The notes under the pieces: generated by a model
Told to the model about the DNA's origin: nothing
Database searches by the model: none
What the model saw: only the letters and a program-made list of their open reading frames with translations
Part shown: positions 8,189 through 16,524 of the stretch, one piece after another
Layout of the letters: each line of letters opens with the position of its first letter
Position numbering within the stretch: position 1 is the first letter of the stretch
NCBI RefSeq assembly: GCF_003323745.1
Contig: NZ_QOIL01000028.1
Span: 69,963-133,962 of the forward strand
Length of the DNA: 64,000 nucleotides
Source of the DNA: Sphaerisporangium album
GTDB taxonomy: Bacteria > Actinomycetota > Actinomycetes > Streptosporangiales > Streptosporangiaceae
Reading direction: 5' to 3'
Position numbers and translations under genes: made by a program

Positions 8189-8683
8189 CTACCGGCTGCA
8201 TGCCAAAATCTCGTCCGGGGTCTCGGCTTTCTCGAAGCACCGTACGCGCTGCTGCTCTTCGTTGATGGTCGTGTTGATGGTGGTGCCGAACTCATTCAGG
8301 GCGGTGAAGGTGATACGGGCGCCATTGAACGCCATGAGCAGGGCGATAATGCCGAGCAGAGTGGCGATGTTCGTGGTTCGGCTGTTGTCCGCGACACCGC
8401 GCCGGACCCGGCCCATGCCCGCGATCCCCAGAACGACCGCGATGACGGAAAGCGGCCCCCCGATGACGAACGCGATGGGAACGAAGCCGCAGAGGACCCC
8501 GATGATGGCGCAGACCATCGCGGCCAGGCCGAAGGAATTGCGAGGCTCCGGCGGCATCATCTGGCCCGGCGGGAATGGATACGGCTGCTGGGGGTGATAA
8601 GGAGGCGGCTGCGGCGCCCATTGCCGCTGCGGCGGGTACTGGTGGTGCTGCTGGCCGCCGGGCCCGTACGGCTGCTGGTTCAT
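8189..8683 (-). CDS. DUF4190-type small membrane protein
   Basis: Membrane protein of 164 residues. The N-terminal 45 residues are Pro/Gln/Tyr-rich (QQPYGPGGQQHHQYPPQRQW), followed by two or three hydrophobic segments: GLAAMVCAIIGVLCGFVPIA, GGPLSVIAVVLGIAGMGRVR and TNIATLLGIIALLMAFNG. The glycine-rich first segment with GxxxRxR following the second is characteristic of DUF4190 proteins. A short extracellular-like tail (about 40 residues) contains two cysteines. Function unknown; such proteins are often cell-envelope-associated. ATG 8683 is chosen because the proline-rich start of homologues begins MNQQPYG-like. Confidence 0.75.
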   Translation of the reverse strand: MNQQPYGPGGQQHHQYPPQRQWAPQPPPYHPQQPYPFPPGQMMPPEPRNSFGLAAMVCAIIGVLCGFVPIAFVIGGPLSVIAVVLGIAGMGRVRRGVADNSRTTNIATLLGIIALLMAFNGARITFTALNEFGTTINTTINEEQQRVRCFEKAETPDEILACSR

Positions 8684-9056
8684 GCGTAACCGACTCCTGA
8701 TCATGAGGGCGCTCGGCGCCACAGTCCCCGACCGGTATTGATGTGACTCGCTCGCCATCGGGCTGGTTGTCACATTGGTCTCGTTCGTTATCGGGGAGCA
8801 CTGCCGGGTGGATTGGCCCTCGCGGCGGGCCGCCTTGAGTCCGTCCAAATGTTCCGCCCATCACTGATCGAATCAAAGTCGCATGTACGCACTGCTCTAT
8901 CAGGGAAGGGGAGGCAAGGCCGAGGGGCCGGTGGAGGGCAAGGACAGCCGCCGGCCACGGCTGGGATGAGGTAGTCGGAGGTCGTGATCTGCGGCTGGTG
9001 ACCTTCCAACGCGTAAAGGGGATGAATCTCTCCAGGTTCGGTGTAAGGCTGGGCTC
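8684..9056. other. Intergenic stretch without a recognisable gene
   Basis: The 373 bases between the divergent DUF4190 and TOPRIM genes hold both promoters. They are less GC-rich than the flanks around 8690-8880. I see no RNA gene, repeat or intact small ORF with coding character here; apparent frames on the minus strand extend from the DUF4190 gene in other phases and show no plausible protein. Confidence 0.4.
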
Positions 9057-9635
9057 GTGAGCGACACGCACACCGTGGTCCTGGTCGAGGGAGCCAGTGA
9101 TAAGTCGGCCATCGAAGCGTTGGCCGAGCGCCGTGGCCGGAACCTGGCGGCCGAAGGCATCTCCCTTGTGGCGATGGGCGGTGCCACGAACATCGGGACG
9201 TATATCGGCAGGTTCGGCCCTCCCGGTCGCAATCTCCGGCTGGCCGGTCTGTGCGACGTCGGGGAGGAAGGCGCCTTCCGGAGGGGTCTCGAGCGCGCCG
9301 GCCTTGGATCCAACCTCAGCCGAAGCGAGCTGGAGGCGCTCGGATTCTTCGCGTGCGTCGCTGACCTGGAAGACGAGCTGATCCGCGCCCTCGGCACCGC
9401 CATGGTTGAGCGCGTTGTCGATGCCGAGGGCGAGCTCAGTTCATTTCGCACGCTCCAGAAGCAACCCGCATGGCGCGGGAGCACCACTCACGAGCAGCTG
9501 CGCCGGTTCATGGGATCAGGCAGTGGCCGCAAGATCCGCTACTCTGGCCCGCTCGTCGCGGCACTCGATCTCGATCGCGTGCCGCGGCCGCTGGATATGC
9601 TGCTGGCCCACCTGTTAGGCAGTCGGAGATGGTGA
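9057..9635 (+). CDS. Stand-alone OLD-type TOPRIM domain protein
   Basis: Predicted nuclease or nucleotidyl-transfer domain of 192 residues. The N-terminus VVLVEGASDKSAIEALAERR has the TOPRIM glutamate (E11) and the SDK motif; MGGATNIGTYI follows as in OLD-family TOPRIM domains, and LCDVGEE holds the acidic residues (D67, E70, E71). The C-terminal FFACVADLEDELIRALG is also typical of OLD-like TOPRIM domains. No ATPase is fused or adjacent, unlike OLD, Gabija GajA or PARIS, whose AriB also carries a TOPRIM. GTG 9057 is used. Its stop lies 44 bases from the convergent adaptor gene. Confidence 0.75.
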   Translation: MSDTHTVVLVEGASDKSAIEALAERRGRNLAAEGISLVAMGGATNIGTYIGRFGPPGRNLRLAGLCDVGEEGAFRRGLERAGLGSNLSRSELEALGFFACVADLEDELIRALGTAMVERVVDAEGELSSFRTLQKQPAWRGSTTHEQLRRFMGSGSGRKIRYSGPLVAALDLDRVPRPLDMLLAHLLGSRRW

Positions 9636-9679
9636 TTTTGTCATCGCCGGGTGAGGCGGATTCGTTGGTGGAACCATGC

Positions 9680-11545
9680 TCAGGGGGACGGGAAGCCGTC
9701 GGTGGGGAAGGTCGAAGGGCCGGTGGAGGGGAGCTCTATTTGGTCGCCGGCGGATAGGCCTGAGCGGATTTCGATGTACTGGTCGCCTCGCACGCCCGTC
9801 GTCACCTCACGCGGTACGCTGCCGTTTCCCTGGCGGACCACTACAGTCGCCATGCCGTCCGAGCGGGTTCTCACCGCCTGGGCCGGGACGTAGATCGCCT
9901 CGTCGGCTTTGTCCACGGTGACCATCACGGTAGCTGTTTGTCCGAGCATCAGGCCCTTTGGTGGGTGGTCGAAGGCGACGGTGACGCCGTACTGGACGAG
10001 GCGGCCGGTGGTGGTCGCGGTGGGGTCGATGTGGGTGACCTTGCCGTCGTACGCCGCGTCCTGGCGGGTCACGAGGGTCACCGACGCGCGTTGGCCGATC
10101 TTCAGGCGGCCGACGTCCGTCTGCGAGAACATGGCCTTGACCTGAAGCTCGTCGAGATCGCCCAGAGTGAGGAAGGTCGCGCCGGCGGTGGCGTCCGAAC
10201 CGGCCGTGCCGGTGACGCTGAGGACGGTGCCCGACGCGGGGGCCTTGATCTTCACGCCCGCGAGCGCGTCCTCGGCGGTCCGTAGTGCGGTCTGGGCCTT
10301 CCCGACGTTCGCCTCGGCCTCGGCGACGGTCGTGACCTGTTGCCCGCCCTGGCCGCCTTGTCCGCCCGCGCCTCCTTGTCCGGCTTGTCCTCCGGCCTGG
10401 GGCGCCTGGCCGCCTTGGCCGTTCCCCGACCTGCCTCCCTGGCCCCCGCTGCCCTGCGGCGTGGTCTGCTGCCGGTTGGGCTGTTGGGTGGGCTGCTGGG
10501 TCGGGTTCTTGCCGCCGTTCCCGTCCGGCGCCGGACAGCCGCCGGTCGGCTTCGCGGTCGGCTTGACGGTGGGTTTCGCCGTTGGCTTGGTGGTGGGCTT
10601 GACGGTCGGCTTCTGGGGCGGTTTGACCGTGGGCTTCGCGGTGGGGCTGGTCGTCGGCCTGACGGTGGGCTTGGACGTGGGTTTCGTCGTCGGCTTGGAC
10701 GTGGGCTTGGTGGTCGGCTTGGACGTGGGTTTTGCGCTGGGCTTCGAGGTCGGCTTGACGGTGGGTTTCGCGGTGGCGGTGGGATTCGGGCCTGGGGATG
10801 TGTGGGGTGTTCCGTTGCCGGTCCCGGAGGAGGCCGCGTTCTCGTAGGACACCGGGACGACCGGCGGCCGCGGTTTGACGGTGTACCCGAAGTGGCCGTT
10901 GTCACCGTCCGGGACGGAGGGCGTCGGCGTCGGGCTGGGAGTCGCAGGGGGACAGGTCGTGGTCGGCCCCGACGGTGGCGAGGACGGCTGCCCCTGGGGC
11001 CCGGTCGGCTTACCGCCCCCGGACCCGCCCGATCCGCCCGAGCCACCCGCGCCGCCGGCAGCGCCCCCTCCGCCCCCGGCCGCCCCTCCACCGGAGCCGG
11101 TGCCAGAGCCAGAGCCGGCGCCAGATCCCGAGATCAAGGGGGCGCCCGAGGCCGTCTTGCCGTTCTCGATGTTGTCGAGCGTCTCTTCCGCGGCGGCGAG
11201 CGCGGCCTTGGCGGCGTCGTGGTCCTCCTGGGCGATCGTGTCGTCGACGCGGGCGAGGACCTGACCCTTCTTCACCCTGTCCCCGGGCTTGACGTACACC
11301 TTCTCGACCGTTCCTGAGGCGCCGAAGGCCAGGTCGCGGCTGTGCGCGTCCACGGTGTTCCCGGCGGCCGACACGGCGCTGACCACCGTGCCCCGCTTGG
11401 CGGATGCCAGCTCCACGCGCGCCGCAGGCGCGTCCTCGCCGCTCCCCGCGTACACCAGCCCGGCCCCCACCAGCACGATCGCCGCGAGGGTCAGGCCCCC
11501 GACGCGTACGGCGGTGGGAGGAGTGCTCGATCTCATGCGGGCCAT
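9680..11545 (-). CDS. HlyD/MacA-like periplasmic adaptor with long low-complexity insertion
   Basis: Membrane-fusion (adaptor) protein of 621 residues for an ABC exporter. An N-terminal anchor ([19 protein letters not shown]) is followed by the first lipoyl half ([26 protein letters not shown]). The usual helical hairpin is replaced by about 300 residues of Gly/Ala/Ser runs, a Pro/Thr-rich part and a (K-P-T-x) repeat tract, before the second half-hairpin ([17 protein letters not shown]), second lipoyl half ([12 protein letters not shown]) and beta-barrel. Normal MacA proteins have about 370 to 400 residues. It diverges from a second adaptor at 11741, with which it shares GTVxSAVSAxGxV. The ATG at 11536 is an alternative start. 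Confidence 0.85.
   Translation of the reverse strand: MARMRSSTPPTAVRVGGLTLAAIVLVGAGLVYAGSGEDAPAARVELASAKRGTVVSAVSAAGNTVDAHSRDLAFGASGTVEKVYVKPGDRVKKGQVLARVDDTIAQEDHDAAKAALAAAEETLDNIENGKTASGAPLISGSGAGSGSGTGSGGGAAGGGGGAAGGAGGSGGSGGSGGGKPTGPQGQPSSPPSGPTTTCPPATPSPTPTPSVPDGDNGHFGYTVKPRPPVVPVSYENAASSGTGNGTPHTSPGPNPTATAKPTVKPTSKPSAKPTSKPTTKPTSKPTTKPTSKPTVRPTTSPTAKPTVKPPQKPTVKPTTKPTAKPTVKPTAKPTGGCPAPDGNGGKNPTQQPTQQPNRQQTTPQGSGGQGGRSGNGQGGQAPQAGGQAGQGGAGGQGGQGGQQVTTVAEAEANVGKAQTALRTAEDALAGVKIKAPASGTVLSVTGTAGSDATAGATFLTLGDLDELQVKAMFSQTDVGRLKIGQRASVTLVTRQDAAYDGKVTHIDPTATTTGRLVQYGVTVAFDHPPKGLMLGQTATVMVTVDKADEAIYVPAQAVRTRSDGMATVVVRQGNGSVPREVTTGVRGDQYIEIRSGLSAGDQIELPSTGPSTFPTDGFPSP
10545..10780. repeat. Lys-Pro-Thr codon repeat inside the adaptor gene
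   Basis: About 236 bases made of 12-base units that on the minus strand encode a run of KPT-x tetrapeptides (for example [20 protein letters not shown]) within the adaptor at 9680-11545. Units vary in the fourth residue and codon use, so the tract is old enough to have diverged, but its periodicity makes replication slippage likely. Confidence 0.85.
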
Positions 11546-11683
11546 CCTGATGGGCTGACGTCATTCCCAGCTCAGCCGGAACTGAAAGTTCCCTGTGTAA
11601 ATCCGGACGAAAGGCCGCATTGAGCTGGGGTTTCGTCAAACCATAGGCCGTTATAGCGGGCTATAAAGCACAAGCCACCACGT

Positions 11684-11701
11684 TGTCAGGAAACCTTCAG
11701 G
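11684..11701 (+). promoter_or_regulatory. Candidate response-regulator box upstream of the exporter operon
   Basis: TGTCAGGAAACCTTCAGG contains two TCAGG half-sites nine to eleven bases apart (TCAGG at 11686 and at 11697), as expected for OmpR-family regulators. A nearly identical element, TGTCAGGAAATTTCA, occurs at 15642-15656 upstream of the second response regulator. It lies 40 bases before the adaptor start at 11741. Confidence 0.5.
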
Positions 11702-11740
11702 GACGCCGGAGGTTCGCCCAAGCGGCGTGGTCCAGGCTCA

Positions 11741-12937
11741 ATGCTCGTGAAGCTGTCGACGAAGCGCAGAGCGCTGATCGTGAACGGCGCCCTGGCCGTG
11801 CTGTTGCTGGGAGGCGCGGGCGTCGCGTACGCCTCCCTGAACCAGGGCACAACCGCCGAGGCGGCACCGCTCACCACGCGCGTGACCCGGGGGACCGTCC
11901 TGTCGGCGGTCTCGGCGTCCGGGTCGGTGGAGAGCGCGAGGACCCGCTCGCTGAGCTTCGGCACGAGCGGCACCGTCGAGAAGATCTACATCGAGGCCGG
12001 CGATAAGGTGAGCAAGAACCAGATCCTCGCCCGCGTCGACGACACCGCGGCCCGTGACGCGCTGGACGCGGCCTCCGCGAGCCTCACCGCGGCCGAGGAC
12101 GGCGACACCACCACGGCCTCCGGGTACTCGCAGTACATCCAGGCCAGGAACTCCTACCGCGAGGCCAAGCGCACGCTCGACGCCACCGTGATCAAGGCGC
12201 CCTTCGCCGGGACGGTCACGGCCGTGAACGGGACGGTCGGCGGCTCGTCGTCCGGCGGTTCGTCCTCCTCAAGCTCCGGCTCCGGCTCGGCGGGATCCGG
12301 ATCAGGCGCGGGGGCAGGCGCTTCGAGTGGTTCGTCCGGGTCCGGGAGCTCGGGTTCGTCCGGCGGCGGCTTCGTCGAGCTGGCCGACACCGGCCGCCTG
12401 CGGATCGTCGGCGACTTCACCGAGTCCGACGTGACGAAGCTGAAGACGGGCCAGCCCGCCACCGTGACGTTCGACGCGCTGCCCGGCGTCACCGCGAGCG
12501 GCAAGGTCACGCTCATCGACCCCGTGGCGCAGACGAACAACAACGTCGTGCAGTACTCGGCGACGATCTCGCTCAGCGACGTCCCCAAGTCCGTGCGCCT
12601 CGGCCAGACCGCGACCGTCCAGGTCATCGTGGCCAAGGCCGACAACGTGCTCACCGTGCCGACCTCGGCGATCAGGACCGCCGGGGGCCAGAGCACCGTG
12701 ACCGTCCTGGAGAACGGCCGGCAGGTCGCCAAGCCGGTGCAGGTCGGCGTCAAGGGCGACACCACGACCGAGATCACCTCGGGGCTCAAGGAGGGAGACC
12801 AGGTGGTCCGCGCGACCGGCACCACGGGAGGCGGCCTCCAGGGAGGCTTCCCCGGCGGGGGGTTCCCGGGCGGCGGGGGCGGCGGCATCCGTCTCGGCGG
12901 CGGTGGCGGCCTCGGTGGCGGCGGAGGCAGAGGGTGA
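11741..12937 (+). CDS. MacA-like adaptor protein of ABC exporter
   Basis: Membrane-anchored adaptor of 398 residues that links the ATPase/permease pair encoded directly downstream. TM anchor IVNGALAVLLLGGAGVAYAS; first lipoyl half GTVEKIYIEAGDKVSKNQILARVDD; a short helical hairpin; second lipoyl half IKAPFAGTVTAVNGTVGG; then about 45 residues of Gly/Ser only, followed by the beta-barrel (VTKLKTGQPATVTFDALPG) and membrane-proximal domain. The C-terminus is again glycine-rich. The stop overlaps the ATPase start by four bases (GTGA). GTG 11747 is an alternative start; neither has a good ribosome binding site. Confidence 0.9.
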   Translation: MLVKLSTKRRALIVNGALAVLLLGGAGVAYASLNQGTTAEAAPLTTRVTRGTVLSAVSASGSVESARTRSLSFGTSGTVEKIYIEAGDKVSKNQILARVDDTAARDALDAASASLTAAEDGDTTTASGYSQYIQARNSYREAKRTLDATVIKAPFAGTVTAVNGTVGGSSSGGSSSSSSGSGSAGSGSGAGAGASSGSSGSGSSGSSGGGFVELADTGRLRIVGDFTESDVTKLKTGQPATVTFDALPGVTASGKVTLIDPVAQTNNNVVQYSATISLSDVPKSVRLGQTATVQVIVAKADNVLTVPTSAIRTAGGQSTVTVLENGRQVAKPVQVGVKGDTTTEITSGLKEGDQVVRATGTTGGGLQGGFPGGGFPGGGGGGIRLGGGGGLGGGGGRG

Positions 12938-13674
12938 CCGCGCCCGAGGCCCCCGTCCTGGAGGTCCGCGAGGTCAGCAAGATCTACGGAACCGGAGACG
13001 CGCGGGTGCACGCCCTGCGCGGGGTGTCGCTCACCGTCGAGCGCGGGGACTACGTCGCCATCATGGGCGCTTCCGGCTCCGGCAAGTCGACGCTGATGAA
13101 CATCCTCGGCTGTCTCGACGTACCCACCACCGGCACCTACCTCGTGGACGGCACCGACGTGGGAGCGCTCGGCGACCGCCAGCTCGCCGTCCTCCGCAAC
13201 AGGAAGATCGGTTTCGTGTTCCAGTCGTTCAACCTGATCCCGCGCATGAGCGCGCTCGCCAACGTCGAACTGCCCCTCGCGTACGGCGGGGTCGGCGTGG
13301 GGGCGCGGCGCAGGCGGGCCCTCGCGGCGCTCGACCAGGTGGGGCTCGGCGACCGGCTCCACCACGACCCGAACGAACTGTCGGGCGGCCAGCAGCAGCG
13401 CGTCGCCGTCGCCCGTGCGCTGGTCACCGCGCCGTCCCTGCTGCTCGCCGACGAGCCGACGGGCAACCTCGACACCACCTCGACCGGCGACGTGCTGCGC
13501 ATCCTCGACCGGCTCAGCTCCGCGGGACGGACGATCGTCCTGATCACCCACGAGAACGACGTGGCCGCCCACGCCAAGCGCGTCATCCGCCTCGTCGACG
13601 GGCGGATCACTGAGGACCATCGCCAGGCGCCCGTCGACGGCCCTCCGCCCCGGCTCGCCGCGGTGGCCCCCTGA
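12934..13674 (+). CDS. MacB/LolD-type ABC transporter ATPase
   Basis: Nucleotide-binding subunit of 246 residues. Walker A is GASGSGKST, the Q-loop is VFQSFNLIPRMSALANVELPL, the ABC signature is LSGGQQQRVAVARAL, Walker B is LLLADEPTGNLDT and the switch histidine is in ITHENDVAAHA. The RxNxxFxFQxFNLxP and GNLDT motifs place it in the MacB/LolD/FtsE subfamily, which drives mechanotransmission without transporting substrate through the membrane domain. It is coupled to the adaptor (GTGA) and to the permease (TGATG). Confidence 0.95.
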   Translation: MTAPEAPVLEVREVSKIYGTGDARVHALRGVSLTVERGDYVAIMGASGSGKSTLMNILGCLDVPTTGTYLVDGTDVGALGDRQLAVLRNRKIGFVFQSFNLIPRMSALANVELPLAYGGVGVGARRRRALAALDQVGLGDRLHHDPNELSGGQQQRVAVARALVTAPSLLLADEPTGNLDTTSTGDVLRILDRLSSAGRTIVLITHENDVAAHAKRVIRLVDGRITEDHRQAPVDGPPPRLAAVAP

Positions 13675-14960
13675 TGGGCGCCCTGGAGGTCCTGCGCTTC
13701 GCCGTACGCGGGCTGACGGCGAACAAGATGCGCAGCGCGCTGACCACGCTCGGCATCCTGATCGGTGTCGCGGCGGTGATCCTGCTGGTCGCGGTGGGCG
13801 AGGGGACGTCCCGGTCCATCACCCAGAACATCCAGCGCCTCGGGGCGAACACGCTGACCGTGATGCAGTCCTTCTCGGGCGGCGGTGGTGGCGGCCGTGG
13901 CGGTGGTGGTGTCTTCGCAGGCGGCGTAGTGGCCGGGCCCGCGCAACAGCAGGGCGGCACCGGCCCCCGTACGCAGGCCAAGGAGCTCACCATCGAGGAC
14001 GCCCGCGCGATGGCGGACGCCTCGGCCGCTCCCTCGGTGAAGAGCGTGTCGCCCGTGGTCAGCGCGTCGTCCCAGGCGGCCACGTACCAGGGTGCGAGCC
14101 ACTCGATCGCCCAGCTCGTCGGTACGTACCCGACCTACTTCGAGGCGTCGAACAAGCCGGTCGCCAAGGGCTCGTACTTCTACAACGACGACGTGACCGC
14201 CGCCCGGAAGATCATCGTGATCGGGCAGACCGTCGCCGACGACCTGTTCGGGAGCGTCGACCCGATCGGCAGGCAGATCACGATCACCGGCGTGCCGTTC
14301 ACGGTCGTCGGCGTGCTCAAGCCCTCCGGATCCTCCGGCTTCCAGGACGCCGACGACATCGCGGTCGCGCCGCTGGCCGCCGTCCAGCAGAGCCTCACCG
14401 GGTACGGGCCGCTCGGGCAGATCATCGTCCAGGCCAAGAGCGCCACCGCGGTGGACGCGGCGCAGTCGGAGATCACGCAGATCCTCGACCAGCGGCACGG
14501 CATCACCGCGACCGCCACGGCCGACTACCGCATCCTGAACCAGGCGCAGCTCCAGGAGACGGTGAGCGCCACCATCGGCACGTTCACCGTGCTGCTCGGC
14601 GCCGTCGCCGCCATCAGCCTGCTCGTCGGCGGCATCGGCATCACCAACATCATGCTCGTTACCGTCACCGAGCGGACCCGGGAGATCGGCATCCGCAAGG
14701 CCATCGGCGCCCCGCGCGGCGCGATCCTCGGCCAGTTCCTCGCGGAGGCCACCATGCTCAGCCTGATCGGCGGCCTGCTCGGGGTCACCATCGGGTTCAT
14801 CGGCAGCAGGTTCACGATCGCCGGCGTCCAGCCGGTCATCGTGCCCACCTCGATCGCGCTCGCCCTCGGCGTGTCCGTCGCGATCGGGCTGTTCTTCGGC
14901 AGCTACCCGGCGAACCGGGCCGCGAAGCTGCGCCCCATCGAAGCGCTGCGGCACGAGTGA
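13674..14960 (+). CDS. MacB-like FtsX-domain permease
   Basis: Membrane subunit of 428 residues. TM1 (ALTTLGILIGVAAVILLVAVGEG) precedes an extracellular domain of about 240 residues and three C-terminal TMs (FTVLLGAVAAISLLVGGIGI, FLAEATMLSLIGGLLGVTIG and TSIALALGVSVAIGLFFGSYPA). Family motifs include NIMLVTVTERTREIGIRKAIGAPRGAILGQ and the terminal YPANRAAKLRPIEALRHE. A Gly-rich and Gln/Gly stretch (residues 63 to 90) is inserted at the start of the extracellular domain. With 11741 and 12934 it forms a complete MacAB-type efflux unit. Confidence 0.94.
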   Translation: MGALEVLRFAVRGLTANKMRSALTTLGILIGVAAVILLVAVGEGTSRSITQNIQRLGANTLTVMQSFSGGGGGGRGGGGVFAGGVVAGPAQQQGGTGPRTQAKELTIEDARAMADASAAPSVKSVSPVVSASSQAATYQGASHSIAQLVGTYPTYFEASNKPVAKGSYFYNDDVTAARKIIVIGQTVADDLFGSVDPIGRQITITGVPFTVVGVLKPSGSSGFQDADDIAVAPLAAVQQSLTGYGPLGQIIVQAKSATAVDAAQSEITQILDQRHGITATATADYRILNQAQLQETVSATIGTFTVLLGAVAAISLLVGGIGITNIMLVTVTERTREIGIRKAIGAPRGAILGQFLAEATMLSLIGGLLGVTIGFIGSRFTIAGVQPVIVPTSIALALGVSVAIGLFFGSYPANRAAKLRPIEALRHE

Positions 14961-14988
14961 CGTACGGCCACCGGATCTAGGAGTGATC

Positions 14989-15615
14989 ATGAGCACCACC
15001 AGGCGCAAGCCGCACCCCACCGAGGACTCCGCGCCGGACCACGAGCTGCTGGAGACCTCCCCGTTCGACGGAGACCTCGGCGACGCGCTCGCCGCCCGGC
15101 CCGAAGGGCGGCGCACGTCCAAGCTGACCGCGGCCCTCGGAGCGGGGGTGATCCTCGTGGCCGGCATGCTGCTCGGCATCCAGGCCCACAAGCTGTGGGG
15201 GTCGCAGACCGGCGGCAACCGGACGGCCGCGGGGCAGGCGCTGCTCGCGGGCAACGGCGGCGCGGCCCAGCGGACGGGCGGCGGCGCGGCGCGGGGCGGT
15301 TACGGGGGCTTCGGGGGTACCGGCGGTGCCGGGGGTTCCGCAGGGCAGCAGGGCGCCGGGGACGGTTTCACCGTCGGGACGGTGAAGCTCGTGGACGGCG
15401 GCAAGCTCTACGTCGAGACGCCCACCGGTGTCGTCATCGTCACGACCACCGGCGAGACCAAGGTCCAGGTGAGCAAGGAGGGCAAGCTCAAGGACCTCAA
15501 GCCCGGCAGCCCCGTGGTCGTCAACGGCCCGCGCGGCACGGACGGTTCCGTCAGCGCGACCACCGTGAGCAGCGGCGGCGCGGTCGGCGGGTTCGGCAAC
15601 CGGGGTGGCGGCTGA
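14989..15615 (+). CDS. Single-pass membrane protein with DUF5666-like domain, exporter-associated
   Basis: Protein of 208 residues with a cytoplasmic N-terminus of about 45 residues, one TM (LTAALGAGVILVAGMLLGIQAH), a glycine-rich linker (GGYGGFGGTGGAGGSAGQQG) and a small extracytoplasmic beta domain (TVGTVKLVDGGKLYVETP, VVIVTTTGETKV, LKDLKPGSPVVVNGP) resembling DUF5666/OB-like folds, ending in Gly-rich sequence. AGGAG six bases upstream supports ATG 14989. It follows the permease by 28 bases and is probably the last gene of the exporter operon. A role in modulating the adaptor or sensing export stress is an inference. Confidence 0.75.
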   Translation: MSTTRRKPHPTEDSAPDHELLETSPFDGDLGDALAARPEGRRTSKLTAALGAGVILVAGMLLGIQAHKLWGSQTGGNRTAAGQALLAGNGGAAQRTGGGAARGGYGGFGGTGGAGGSAGQQGAGDGFTVGTVKLVDGGKLYVETPTGVVIVTTTGETKVQVSKEGKLKDLKPGSPVVVNGPRGTDGSVSATTVSSGGAVGGFGNRGGG

Positions 15616-15641
15616 TGGTCGCGCCGCGCCGGTCGGCAGGA

Positions 15642-15656
15642 TGTCAGGAAATTTCA
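15642..15656 (+). promoter_or_regulatory. Candidate response-regulator box upstream of the second two-component system
   Basis: TGTCAGGAAATTTCA matches the element at 11684-11701 in 13 of its first 15 positions. It lies about 50 bases before the start of the response regulator gene at 15706, consistent with autoregulation and with shared control of exporter and regulator. Confidence 0.5.
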
Positions 15657-15705
15657 CGAGAACACACCTAAGCGAGGCGAAGGCCGATGCGAGTGGAGGT
15701 CTGCC

Positions 15706-16524
15706 GTGGCCTGGTCCGGTAGCCGGGATGGTTCGAGCGGCCCAGGCGGTCCAGGCGGCTTCGGCGGTTCGGGAGGTTCCGGCGGTTCGGGGGGTTCGGG
15801 CGGTCACGGTGGCTCCCGGGGTTCCGCCGCTTCGGGCGCGGGCGAGGCACGGCTCCTGGTCGTCGACGACGAGCCGAACATCCGCGAGCTACTGTCCGCC
15901 ACCCTGCGCTACGCCGGGTTCGACGTCCTGACGGCGTCGGACGGGCGCGAGGCGGTGCAGCTCGCCGAGCGCGTACGGCCGGACCTGGTCGTCCTCGACG
16001 TCATGCTGCCCGACATGGATGGTTTCGCGGTGGCCGGCCGTCTGCGCACCTCGGGCCGGCGTGTGCCGGTCGTCTTCCTGACCGCGCGCGACGAGTCCGA
16101 CAGCAAGCTCACGGGCCTCGGGCTCGGCGACGACTACGTGACCAAACCGTTCAGCCTGGACGAGGTGCTGGCCCGCATCCGCGCCGTCCTGCGCCGTACC
16201 CGGGCCGACCTCGACCTGCCCTCGCGGCTCCAGGTCGCCGACCTGGAGATGGACGAGGAGGGGCACCAGGTCTGGCGGGCGGGCAAGCGGGTGAAGCTGT
16301 CGCCCACCGAGTACAAGCTGCTGCACTATTTCATGGTCAACTCTGGCCGGGTGCTGTCGAAGGCGCAGATCCTCGACCACGTGTGGAACTACGACTTCGG
16401 CGGTGACCGCAACGTCGTCGAGTCGTACGTCTCCTACCTCCGGCGCAAGATCGACACTGTGGAACCGAGGCTCATCCACACACTCCGGGGGGTGGGCTAC
16501 GTCCTACGCGCACCACGCCACTGA
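15706..16524 (+). CDS. OmpR/PhoB-family response regulator with Gly/Ser N-terminal tail (second system)
   Basis: Response regulator of 272 residues. Residues 1 to about 45 are a Gly/Ser tail ([20 protein letters not shown]) ahead of a receiver domain: DD in LLVVDDEPN, phospho-acceptor Asp in LVVLDVMLPDMDGF, Thr in VVFLTARD and Lys in DDYVTKPFS. The loop before DDYVTKPF reads LTGLGLGDD, one residue shorter than LTLGGDD in the first system. The DNA-binding domain (LSPTEYKLLHYFMVNSGRVLS, HTLRGVGYVLRAP) is nearly the same as in 5371-6072. There is no alternative ATG/GTG/TTG between 15706 and the receiver domain, so the tail appears genuine. Confidence 0.92.
   Translation: MAWSGSRDGSSGPGGPGGFGGSGGSGGSGGSGGHGGSRGSAASGAGEARLLVVDDEPNIRELLSATLRYAGFDVLTASDGREAVQLAERVRPDLVVLDVMLPDMDGFAVAGRLRTSGRRVPVVFLTARDESDSKLTGLGLGDDYVTKPFSLDEVLARIRAVLRRTRADLDLPSRLQVADLEMDEEGHQVWRAGKRVKLSPTEYKLLHYFMVNSGRVLSKAQILDHVWNYDFGGDRNVVESYVSYLRRKIDTVEPRLIHTLRGVGYVLRAPRH

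Noticed and set aside
13137..15254. A 705-residue minus-strand open frame opposite the ABC exporter genes
   Set aside because: The frame lies antisense to the ATPase and permease, which have complete family motifs; its composition shows no domain.
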